NCBI GenBank assembly: GCA_903925275.1
Contig: CAIYES010000428.1
Span: forward strand, 1-42,685
Direction: 5' to 3'
Length of the DNA: 42,685 nucleotides
DNA from: an uncultured Bacteroidales bacterium
Lineage (GTDB): Bacteria; Bacteroidota; Bacteroidia; Bacteroidales; FEN-979
Positions within the stretch are counted from its first letter, which is position 1. The number at the start of each line of letters is the position of its first letter. Positions 9,561 to 15,978 of the stretch are shown here, piece after piece. The translations under genes and the position numbers were made by a program. The notes under the pieces were generated by a model, which was not told the DNA's origin, made no database searches, and saw only the letters and a program-made list of their open reading frames with translations.

Positions 9561-10376
9561 TCAGACTGCAACATCAAATTCCCTCAACGCCCGGGTTAAA
9601 GAAGTTTTCATGTCGGTTGAGGATGTACGTTGCCCGATTATCAGCGCACATGGAACCTGGTATACTCCGGCAGGAAATGTTTTAGGCAGTGTTCCGGGAA
9701 TCACCACCGATCTTTCCGGAACAAAACCTTTATATTCAACAGGTGTCGCGCCTGAAACATCAATGATTTTTGTTGATCCGGTCAACACGACATTGGCGCC
9801 AAGCACAGCTTCCCTTCCCACGCGAACTCCCTCAACGACAATGCAACGGGAGCCAATAAAACAATGATCTTCAATGATGACAGGGGCTGCCTGCACCGGT
9901 TCAAGCACCCCGCCTATTCCAACGCCGCCGCTGAGGTGGCAGTGTTTCCCGATCTGCGCACAGGAACCTACGGTAGCCCAGGTATCAATCATCGTTTCCG
10001 TATCGACATAGGCGCCAATATTTATGTAGGATGGCATCATTACAACCCCTTTGGCAATGAAAGCTCCGTACCTGGCAATTGCGTGAGGAACCACGCGGAT
10101 TCCCAGTTTGTCATAATTTGTCTTCAGCGGAATTTTATCATAGAACTGAAACGGGCCAACCTCGATCAATTCCATCCTGGATATTGGAAAATAAAGAAGA
10201 ACAGCCTTTTTGATCCACTCATGGGTGATCCATCGGTCTCCATCAGGTGATGCAACCCGTAGCTTTCCCATATCAAGTTGTGCAACGACTTCACAAATGG
10301 CTTCCTTCGTCTTGCTGTGTTTCAATAACTCCCTGTCATCCCAGGCCGATTCAATGATGTGTTGCAGGTTACTCAT
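9561..10376 (-). CDS. dapD: 2,3,4,5-tetrahydropyridine-2,6-dicarboxylate N-succinyltransferase
   Basis: A 271-residue cytoplasmic enzyme of the succinylase branch of lysine and meso-diaminopimelate synthesis; it uses succinyl-CoA. An N-terminal helical domain (residues about 1-95) precedes a left-handed beta-helix of hexapeptide repeats (about 100-220). The family sequence GVVMMPSYINIGAYVDTETM, then DTWATVGSCAQIGK and HLSGGVGIGGVLEP, is very well conserved. Length matches the usual 270-275. The ATG at 10376 gives the expected N-terminus. The gene heads the minus-strand run and probably has its own promoter in the 10377-10586 gap, though I see no clear -7 box on that strand. Confidence 0.95.
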   Translation of the reverse strand: MSNLQHIIESAWDDRELLKHSKTKEAICEVVAQLDMGKLRVASPDGDRWITHEWIKKAVLLYFPISRMELIEVGPFQFYDKIPLKTNYDKLGIRVVPHAIARYGAFIAKGVVMMPSYINIGAYVDTETMIDTWATVGSCAQIGKHCHLSGGVGIGGVLEPVQAAPVIIEDHCFIGSRCIVVEGVRVGREAVLGANVVLTGSTKIIDVSGATPVEYKGFVPERSVVIPGTLPKTFPAGVYQVPCALIIGQRTSSTDMKTSLTRALREFDVAV

Positions 10377-10430
10377 GGTTAAAAAATAAAAATTCAGAAG
10401 TCCTCACATTTCCCCTCCAACTTCCCAATT

Positions 10431-10514
10431 CATTTGTCACTTGTCATTTGTCACTTGTCATTCGTCACTCGTCATTCGTCACTCGTCATTCGTCACTCGT
10501 CATTCGTCATTTGT
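10431..10514. repeat. 7-bp tandem array CA(T/C)T(T/C)GT, 12 units
   Basis: Twelve heptamers lie between the divergent dapD and ruvX genes. From 10431 to 10507 the third base alternates strictly T, C, T, C and so on, making a 14-bp higher-order unit. The fifth base changes from T to C at the fifth unit and returns to T in the last. The array ends about 50 bases before the ruvX promoter box. Confidence 0.9.
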
Positions 10515-10562
10515 CATTCCAGAATACTCTTTTCCAAAATTAGATAAAATTTCAAATCTTTA

Positions 10563-10570
10563 TACCTTTG
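10563..10570 (+). promoter_or_regulatory. -7 box TACCTTTG before ruvX
   Basis: An exact match to TAnnTTTG, 17 bases before the ruvX ATG, implying a leader of about 10 bases. No clear -33 TTG is seen 19-21 bases upstream. Confidence 0.5.
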
Positions 10571-10586
10571 CAAAAAATATAGGGCA

Positions 10587-11003
10587 ATGGGCAGGATTGT
10601 TGCAATTGATTACGGGCAGAAGCGGACAGGTATTGCCGTGACTGATGAGCTGAAGATCATTGCCACCGGCCTGACAACGGTACGAACGATAGATGTACTG
10701 AATTTTTTGCAGGATTATTCCCGAAAAAACAATGTTGAATGCTTTGTTGTAGGAGAGCCAAAACAAATGAACAATGCTGCATCGGAATCCGCTGTGTACA
10801 TTGAACCTTTTGTGCGACGCCTTATAGCCACGTTCCCTGAAATTCCGGTAAAACGCATGGATGAACGGTTTACCTCACTCATGGCAACACGGACCATCAG
10901 AGAAGCAGGTTTAAAGAAAAAAGACCGGCAGGATAAAGCGCTTGTTGATACAGTGAGCGCAACAATTATACTGCAGTCATATATGGAGATGGTGAAAGGG
11001 TAA
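10587..11003 (+). CDS. ruvX: Putative pre-16S rRNA nuclease / Holliday junction resolvase RuvX (YqgF)
   Basis: A 138-residue RNase H-fold nuclease. Acidic active-site residues are visible: Asp8 in VAIDYGQKRTGIA, Glu57 in VVGEPKQ, the MDERFTS motif near 92-97, and Asp121 in DKALVDTVSA. Known roles of the family are processing the 5' end of 16S rRNA and, in some species, Holliday junction cleavage. The 3' end is odd: the last codons (GAG ATG GTG AAA GGG TAA) coincide with a 12-mer shared with the dapD and folP 3' flanks. The stop codon lies inside the first unit of an octamer array, so the final residues MVKG may be repeat-derived. Confidence 0.93.
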   Translation: MGRIVAIDYGQKRTGIAVTDELKIIATGLTTVRTIDVLNFLQDYSRKNNVECFVVGEPKQMNNAASESAVYIEPFVRRLIATFPEIPVKRMDERFTSLMATRTIREAGLKKKDRQDKALVDTVSATIILQSYMEMVKG

Positions 11004-11212
11004 ACGGGTGAACGGGTAAACGGGTAAACGGGTAAACGGGTGAACGGGTGAACGGGTGAACGGGTGAACGGGTAAACGGGTAAACGGGTGAATGGGTAAA
11101 CGGGTAGACGGGTAAACGGGTGAACGGGTGAACGGGTGAACGGGTAAACGGGTGAACGGGTGAACGGGTAAACGGGTGAACGGTAAACGAGTAAACCGGT
11201 AAACGGGTAAAA
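10998..11212 (+). repeat. 8-bp tandem array GGGT(A/G)AAC, about 27 units
   Basis: About 27 octamers, nearly all GGGTAAAC or GGGTGAAC, with single variants (GGGTGAAT, GGGTAGAC, one 7-base unit, GAGTAAAC, CGGTAAAC). The first unit contains the ruvX stop codon. The array decays into TGATAAAA units up to about 11228. Long open frames across it on both strands encode only periodic peptides and are not genes. Confidence 0.95.
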
Positions 11213-11251
11213 TGATAAAATGATAAAATGCAAAAAATTGTAACAGTGTGG

Positions 11252-11323
11252 CTCACCAACTCACAAGCTCACCAGCTCACCCGTTTACCCGTTTACCCGT
11301 TTACCAGCTCACCAGCTCACCAA
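11252..11323 (-). repeat. Inverted 8-bp array CTCACCAG / TTTACCCG, 9 units
   Basis: Nine octamers: CTCACCAA, CTCACAAG, CTCACCAG, CTCACCCG, TTTACCCG twice, TTTACCAG, CTCACCAG, CTCACCAA. TTTACCCG is the exact complement of the CGGGTAAA phase of the preceding array, so the two arrays face each other about 40 bases apart and could form a long hairpin in the transcript. Together with 10998-11212 this fills the roughly 350-base gap between ruvX and def. No gene is seen there. Confidence 0.9.
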
Positions 11324-11350
11324 TAGAACTAACACTAAATATCAATCCTT

Positions 11351-11923
11351 ATGATTTTGCCTGTAGTTGCTTACGGACATTCTGTTTTAAAAAGGGTTTC
11401 TGATCCCATCGATTCCGGTTATCCTGGTTTCAATGAGTTTCTTGAAAATATGTGGGAAACCATGTATCAGTCGGATGGCGTTGGACTTGCCGCCCCCCAG
11501 GTAAACCGTTCCATCCGGGTTTTCGTCATCGATGCTTCGGCATTTGCGGAAAAATTTCCTGAATCGAAAAATTTTAAAAAGGCTTTTATCAATGCACAAA
11601 TCTATAAAGAAGAGGGTGAGGAATATTCATTTAATGAGGGCTGTCTGAGTTTTCCAGGTTTACGTGAGGATATTATGCGCAAACCTGTTATTTATTTGAA
11701 ATACATGGATGAGAACTTCATCGAGCATGATGAACGGTTCGACGGCGTAATTGCCAGGGTAATCCAGCATGAATACGATCACATCGAAGGGGTTGTTTTT
11801 GTAGACCGCATTCCGACATTGAAAAAAATGTTACTGAAACGCAGACTTTCCGACATTAGCAAAGGAAATGTGGAGGTTAGCTACCGAATGCTTTTTTCAC
11901 TGGTTAAGAAGGGGAGAAGATAA
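11351..11923 (+). CDS. def: Peptide deformylase
   Basis: A 190-residue metalloenzyme that removes the formyl group from the N-terminal methionine of new proteins. All three family motifs are intact: GVGLAAPQ (residues 43-50), EGCLSFP (96-102, metal ligand Cys98), and QHEYDHIEG (139-147, ligands His140 and His144, catalytic Glu141). Length is normal. The ATG at 11351 follows the inverted octamer array by 27 bases. No TAnnTTTG box is seen near the start, so transcription may come from ruvX through the arrays or from a weak local promoter. Confidence 0.96.
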   Translation: MILPVVAYGHSVLKRVSDPIDSGYPGFNEFLENMWETMYQSDGVGLAAPQVNRSIRVFVIDASAFAEKFPESKNFKKAFINAQIYKEEGEEYSFNEGCLSFPGLREDIMRKPVIYLKYMDENFIEHDERFDGVIARVIQHEYDHIEGVVFVDRIPTLKKMLLKRRLSDISKGNVEVSYRMLFSLVKKGRR

Positions 11924-12069
11924 TACGTATTTCGGATTGATGATGATTCCCTGATCCAGCCCCTCAAAAAGGCAGAGAATTCTTTCTCTGGTTAAGGTGT
12001 TAAGAGGTTAAAAAGGAAGAGACTTGTGACAATGTAGTAATAACTAAATTAATTTGTAATTTCTTGTCT

Positions 12070-12639
12070 ATGAAAAAAATAACTTATTTTTTACTTGTTG
12101 GAATTTTTGGATTGATGGCTGGTTGCAGTCCGTCGCGCGAAAAAACAGTTAACACGATACATAGTCTGGAAAAAAGACTTTTTGCACCCGAATCCACCAG
12201 CTTTGACAAAGTCAAGGCGGACAGTCTCCTGATGATGTATGAAATTTTTATTAAAAAGAATCCGAAAGATTCAATGGCACCGGGTTATCTGTTCAAGGCG
12301 GCCAATGTCGCTATGAATATGGGTGACGGGTCCAAAGCGATTATGTTGTTTGATCAGTATCTTCAGAATTACCCGGAACAGAAAAAGGCACCTTTGTGTT
12401 TGTTTTTCAAAGGATTTGTCTGTGAAAATGTTCTCCACGATTTTGATAAAGCACGCGAAACCTACCTGCTTTTTCTTGAGAAATATCCTACGAATGACTT
12501 CGCCAAAGATGCAAAAATGGCTTTGATGAACCTGGGAAAAACACCGGAAATGCTCGTTAAAGAATTCGAAGCACAAAGAAAAGCCGACAGCATTCGGATT
12601 GCCGATTCTCTGGCGAAAATAAAGAAGAAACGTCGTTAA
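12070..12639 (+). CDS. TPR-repeat lipoprotein
   Basis: A 189-residue lipoprotein with lipobox LMAGC (Cys19) followed by SPSREK. Residues about 55-165 hold two to three tetratricopeptide-like repeats ([30 protein letters not shown], split by eye into helix pairs; then [28 protein letters not shown]). The tail is basic and helical ([18 protein letters not shown]). TPR lipoproteins usually act as scaffolds in envelope complexes; the spacing recalls BamD/YbgF-type repeats but I would not assign either name. A TTG six bases upstream could extend the frame, but the ATG at 12070 gives a proper signal peptide. A near-consensus TTAATTTG lies just upstream. A heptamer array begins six bases after the stop. 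Confidence 0.85.
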   Translation: MKKITYFLLVGIFGLMAGCSPSREKTVNTIHSLEKRLFAPESTSFDKVKADSLLMMYEIFIKKNPKDSMAPGYLFKAANVAMNMGDGSKAIMLFDQYLQNYPEQKKAPLCLFFKGFVCENVLHDFDKARETYLLFLEKYPTNDFAKDAKMALMNLGKTPEMLVKEFEAQRKADSIRIADSLAKIKKKRR

Positions 12640-12645
12640 TGTTTA

Positions 12646-12736
12646 GGCAGTAGGCAGTAGGCAATAGGCAATAGGCAATAGGCAGTAGGCAATAGGCAGT
12701 AGGCAGTAGGCAATAGGCAGTAGGCAGTAGGCAGTA
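12646..12736. repeat. 7-bp tandem array GGCA(G/A)TA, 13 units
   Basis: Thirteen perfect-length heptamers, eight GGCAGTA and five GGCAATA, begin six bases after the TPR lipoprotein stop codon. They are followed at once by a run of eight G (12737-12744). Only the fifth base varies. The G run and array make copy-number change or assembly error likely here. Confidence 0.93.
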
Positions 12737-12774
12737 GGGGGGGGCTTAATATTCCTCCATTCCTAAATTTCTTT

Positions 12775-12864
12775 CATTTCCTTCATTTTCTTCGTTTTCT
12801 GCATTTTCTACATTGTCTGCATTGTCTGCATTGTCTGCATTGCTTGCATTGTTTGCATTCATTT
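12775..12864 (-). repeat. 9-bp tandem array (CATTGTCTG and variants), about 10 units
   Basis: About ten nonamers: CATTTCCTT, CATTTTCTT, CGTTTTCTG, CATTTTCTA, CATTGTCTG three times, CATTGCTTG, CATTGTTTG, CATTCATTT. The last unit contains the cdaA stop codon (minus-strand TGA at 12861-12859). The unit is three codons long, so reading past the stop would add a Met-Gln-Thr/Ala periodic tail. A Cys/Gln/Lys-rich open frame in another phase is an artefact of the repeat. Confidence 0.88.
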
Positions 12865-13641
12865 AAAAAGATTCTCCAAAAAATTTGACAGTCCGGTAGG
12901 TGAGATATGCTCGAATAGCATGCCCTCGAAGCTGTAAGCGATATCGCCGCGTTCTTCTGAAACAATGATGGCAATGGCATCCGATTTCTCGGTGATTCCA
13001 ACCGCGGCGCGATGGCGTAATCCATAAAACGATGGAATGTTCGCTTTGTTTGAAACCGGCAGAATGCAGCGTGCTGACCGGATCTTATCGCCCATGATTA
13101 TTACTGCTCCGTCGTGCAAGGGACTGTTTTTAAAGAATATAGTTTCAATCAACACTTCAGAGATGTCGGCATCGACCGGTTGCCCCGTGGCAATATATTG
13201 GGCAAGCTCGTTTTTCTGAGCAATAACGATCAATGCCCCCGTTTTAGTTTCAGCCATTTTCTGACATGCTTTCACAATTTTATCAATGTTAAGATTGACC
13301 GGGTTGTTGATTTTAAACCTCCAGAAGAGGAACCTCTTACGTTGGTTTTTGATAATCCTTGTATTGCCGACCATCAGTAAAACCTGTCTTATTTCAGGTT
13401 GGAATACCACGATCAGGGCGATAACCCCGACACTGATAAATTGTCCAAGTATCTCAGTAAGTAACTGCATCTGAAATGCTTTTACAATCTTCCAGAGCAG
13501 ATACAGTGCAATGATTCCGATGAAAATCCGGATGGCGGCCGTTCCCTTTACGAGGTTGTAAATTTCAAATAAAAGAATTGCAAACAAAACGATGTCGATG
13601 ATATCAACGATTCGGAGAGAAAAAAGGCCGACTAACAGCAT
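12859..13641 (-). CDS. cdaA: Diadenylate cyclase CdaA (c-di-AMP synthase)
   Basis: A 260-residue membrane enzyme that joins two ATP to make cyclic di-AMP. Three hydrophobic segments span about residues 1-80. The DAC catalytic domain (about 90-245) has the two signature motifs, DGA at 177-179 (SPLHDGAVI) and RHR at 209-211 (YGLRHRAAVG). Length and layout match CdaA/DacA (TIGR00159). It lies 80 bases downstream of folP on the same strand, a pairing that recurs in Bacteroidota. The 3' end is unusual: the stop codon is inside a nonamer tandem array. Confidence 0.94.
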   Translation of the reverse strand: MLLVGLFSLRIVDIIDIVLFAILLFEIYNLVKGTAAIRIFIGIIALYLLWKIVKAFQMQLLTEILGQFISVGVIALIVVFQPEIRQVLLMVGNTRIIKNQRKRFLFWRFKINNPVNLNIDKIVKACQKMAETKTGALIVIAQKNELAQYIATGQPVDADISEVLIETIFFKNSPLHDGAVIIMGDKIRSARCILPVSNKANIPSFYGLRHRAAVGITEKSDAIAIIVSEERGDIAYSFEGMLFEHISPTGLSNFLENLFK

Positions 13642-13653
13642 AAAATCAGGTTA

Positions 13654-13685
13654 AAGGTGGAAAGGTGGACGAGTTTCACCATCTC
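13654..13685 (-). repeat. Degenerate octamer-type element in the folP-cdaA gap
   Basis: The plus strand holds AAAGGTGG twice and then TTTCACCATCTC (13674-13685). The complement of the latter, GAGATGGTGAAA, is identical to 12-mers at the dapD 3' end (9559-9548) and in the last codons of ruvX (10986-10997). It reads in the sense direction 37 bases after the folP stop. Confidence 0.6.
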
Positions 13686-13721
13686 ATAATGTTCTTTGGT
13701 TCCAAAGTTAACAATTTCCAT

Positions 13722-14546
13722 TCAACCGAGCATCTTAACCAACCGGATTGCTTCCATGGCCTCTTTCACATCATGTACCCGCAGAATGTCGGCTCCTTTC
13801 AGCAATGCGACAGTGTTTAAAACGGTGGTACCATTCAGGGCATCTGCAGGTGAAATCTGCAACACCCGGTTGATCATCGATTTACGTGAAAGTCCGGCAA
13901 GAATGGGCACTCCCAGCGCCTTGAACTCCCCCAATCGCGAAAGCAATGTGAAATTATGAGCTACATTTTTTCCAAAGCCGAATCCAGGATCGATTATCAC
14001 CTGATTTACACCTTTTTCGCGGCATTGTGAGATTTGGAGCTTAAAAAAGCAGGTAACTTCTGCCACCACATCAGCATAAGAGGGGTTATCCTGCATTGTT
14101 TCCGGTGTTCCCTGCATATGCATCAAGATATATGGCACATTTAGCGAGGCTATGGTTTCAATCATTCTATTATCGAAACGGCCACCATAAACATCATTGA
14201 TTATGCCGGCACCATTGTCCACTGCGGCCCGGGCAACGTCCGGACGGAAAGTGTCGACGGAAAAAATACAATCCGGAAATTCCCTTGAAAGGGTTTTCAG
14301 TGCAGGAATTACCCGCTCCATCTCCTCTTCCTCACGCACATCGGGTGCCATCGGACGCGTGGAAACAGCCCCTATGTCGATGATCCCGGCACCATCACGG
14401 ATCATTTTGTAAACATGGCTCACCTGTGCGGGGATATCAGGGAACTTCCCCCCGTCGAAAAAAGAATCTGGCGTAAGGTTGAGGATCCCCATCACGACAG
14501 GCGTGGATAAATCCAATGACTTTGACCCGCAAAATAATCTTGCCAT
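13722..14546 (-). CDS. folP: Dihydropteroate synthase
   Basis: A 274-residue TIM-barrel enzyme of folate synthesis. It condenses p-aminobenzoate with dihydropterin pyrophosphate and is the sulfonamide target. Visible motifs: GILNLTPDSFFDGG (residues 20-33), GAGIIDIGAVSTRP, the DVYGG loop, DPGFGFGK, and GLSRKSMI near residue 215. In most homologues the second motif reads DIGGESTRPG; here it reads DIGAVSTRPM, a modest variation in a loop that contacts p-aminobenzoate. It is transcribed divergently from the BT_3928-like gene and precedes cdaA. Confidence 0.94.
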   Translation of the reverse strand: MARLFCGSKSLDLSTPVVMGILNLTPDSFFDGGKFPDIPAQVSHVYKMIRDGAGIIDIGAVSTRPMAPDVREEEEMERVIPALKTLSREFPDCIFSVDTFRPDVARAAVDNGAGIINDVYGGRFDNRMIETIASLNVPYILMHMQGTPETMQDNPSYADVVAEVTCFFKLQISQCREKGVNQVIIDPGFGFGKNVAHNFTLLSRLGEFKALGVPILAGLSRKSMINRVLQISPADALNGTTVLNTVALLKGADILRVHDVKEAMEAIRLVKMLG

Positions 14547-14701
14547 TTCGGCCGCTGATAAGTGATTGTTGATGAATTATGTTAGCTATATATCTGATTT
14601 TCAAAAAAATATATGTGTCTCAATTTTTTTATGAAAATCAAAACCCAAAAGTACGACCAATAGGCAGATTTTTGTTAATTTTAGCCTCAAATTTATTCAG
14701 C

Positions 14702-15811
14702 ATGAAAATCCTTAGAACTATCTTCCGGATTATTGTCGGGCTGGTATTCGTTTTCTCTGGTTTCGTCAAAGGTATTGACCCATTGGGCACGGTTTATCAA
14801 ATGGATGATTATTTTATTGCCTTTAACATTCCGTGGTTTATGAGTTTCAGCCTCATTCTGACTATCATTCTCTGTACCCTTGAATTTATACTTGGTATCA
14901 GCCTTCTTTTCAATCTCTGGATAAAAAAAACGGTGTGGCTGCTAGTGCCCGTCATGATGTTTTTCACCATTCTTACATTTTTTGATGCCGTTTACAATAT
15001 TGTGCCCGATTGCGGATGTTTTGGGAATGCATTGAAAATCACAAATATGCAGACATTTCTCAAGAACCTTGTCCTGTTGGCAATGATACTGCCTCTCTTC
15101 GCCTGGCGCAAGAAATTCAGAAGTTTACTGCCTTCGTCGGGTGACTTTGCCCTCCTTTTAGTTACGGTAATTTGTTTCTCATCGTTATCGATTTACTGCT
15201 ATCGTCACCTTCCGATTATCGATTTCATGGGTTGGAAAATAGGAAACAGGATCAACAAAACCGAGACCTTACCGGTAACATTTTATGTAACCTATAAAAA
15301 TAAAGGAACAGGTGAGGAAAAGGAATTTATATCACCGAATTACCCATGGAACGACTCTACATGGCTTGCCGAATGGATATTTAAAAGTCAGCGTGTGGTT
15401 GATCCGAACAAAGACAAGGGATTGGTGCTTCTGGTCGAAGATCAGTATGGAGGTGATTATACCGCCAATGTTATGGACAATCCTGACTTCCAGTTTATTC
15501 TGGTTGCATATGATCTCACCAAAACCAGTCCCGAAGGGTTTCATAAAATCCTCCCCTTTTATAAAAAGGCCATAAAGGATGGATATTCATTCATCTGCCT
15601 CACCAGTTCACAGGCAGGTGAAATTAAAAAGTTCAGAATGGCCAACGGAACGGCTTTTAACTATTACACCTCTGATGATGTGGTGCTGAAAACCATGGTG
15701 CGCGCCAACCCCGGACTTATCCTGTTGAAAGATGGCATCGTTATTGACAAATGGTGCTACCGCGATTTTCCGACCTATGAGGAACTTAAAACGCAGTATC
15801 TGAAAAAATAA
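14702..15811 (+). CDS. BT_3928-type DoxX/MauE-like membrane protein with thioredoxin-like tail
   Basis: A 369-residue inner-membrane protein. ATG at 14702 gives a standard N-terminus (MKILRTIFRIIVGLVFVFSG); the longer frame upstream is not supported. The first 200 residues hold about five membrane segments with FSGFVKGIDPLGTVYQMDDY and a cysteine motif PDCGCFGN, typical of the DoxX/MauE group. After a further membrane segment, residues about 215-369 look like a periplasmic thioredoxin-fold domain (NPGLILLKDGIVIDKW near the end), lacking a CxxC. The family is widespread in Bacteroidota, often near tpiA as here; its function is unknown. A quinone- or disulfide-linked redox role is a guess from fold. 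A TTAATTTTAG sequence upstream is a weak -7 candidate. Confidence 0.85.
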   Translation: MKILRTIFRIIVGLVFVFSGFVKGIDPLGTVYQMDDYFIAFNIPWFMSFSLILTIILCTLEFILGISLLFNLWIKKTVWLLVPVMMFFTILTFFDAVYNIVPDCGCFGNALKITNMQTFLKNLVLLAMILPLFAWRKKFRSLLPSSGDFALLLVTVICFSSLSIYCYRHLPIIDFMGWKIGNRINKTETLPVTFYVTYKNKGTGEEKEFISPNYPWNDSTWLAEWIFKSQRVVDPNKDKGLVLLVEDQYGGDYTANVMDNPDFQFILVAYDLTKTSPEGFHKILPFYKKAIKDGYSFICLTSSQAGEIKKFRMANGTAFNYYTSDDVVLKTMVRANPGLILLKDGIVIDKWCYRDFPTYEELKTQYLKK

Positions 15812-15831
15812 AAATGAGCCTGCGCTGAAAA

Positions 15832-15940
15832 GTCAAATCTTTACATTTACCGCAATACCAAAGACGCGAATACATCATATCCAATAATATAACTTTTTGC
15901 GTCTTAGCATCTTCGCGGTAAAAAGAGTTTAGGATTTGAC
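15832..15940. repeat. Imperfect long inverted repeat (dispersed hairpin element)
   Basis: The left arm 15832-15867 (GTCAAATCT ... TTTACCGC ... AAGACGC) and right arm 15899-15940 (GCGTCTT ... GCGGTAAA ... GATTTGAC) are imperfect complements around a central AT-rich loop. The arms share short blocks of perfect pairing with small insertions between them. The GCGTCTT / GCGGTAAA blocks resemble repeats I recall as common between genes in environmental Bacteroidota and cyanobacteria. The element fills most of the 167-base gap between the BT_3928-like gene and the permease gene. Confidence 0.75.
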
Positions 15941-15978
15941 GCTGCATTCACTGATAAACCTGCACTTCACCAGAAAAA

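Noticed and set aside
10715-11259. Long minus-strand open frames encoding HPFTRSPVYPFTR-like repeats
   Set aside because: They are translations of the GGGTRAAC octamer array and overlap ruvX antisense; no start context, signal or non-repeat domain supports a gene.
1-12864. Possible CRISPR arrays
   Set aside because: Units are 7-9 bases, directly abutting and without unique spacers; no cas genes are present.
12783-13025. Minus-strand frame ending in a CKQCRQC-rich, metallothionein-like tail
   Set aside because: The Cys-rich tail is the nonamer array read in another phase, and the rest overlaps cdaA out of frame.
14579-14701. 41-residue N-terminal extension of the BT_3928-like protein
   Set aside because: The ATG at 14702 starts a typical membrane-protein N-terminus for this family; the upstream part has no family similarity and overlaps the likely promoter region.
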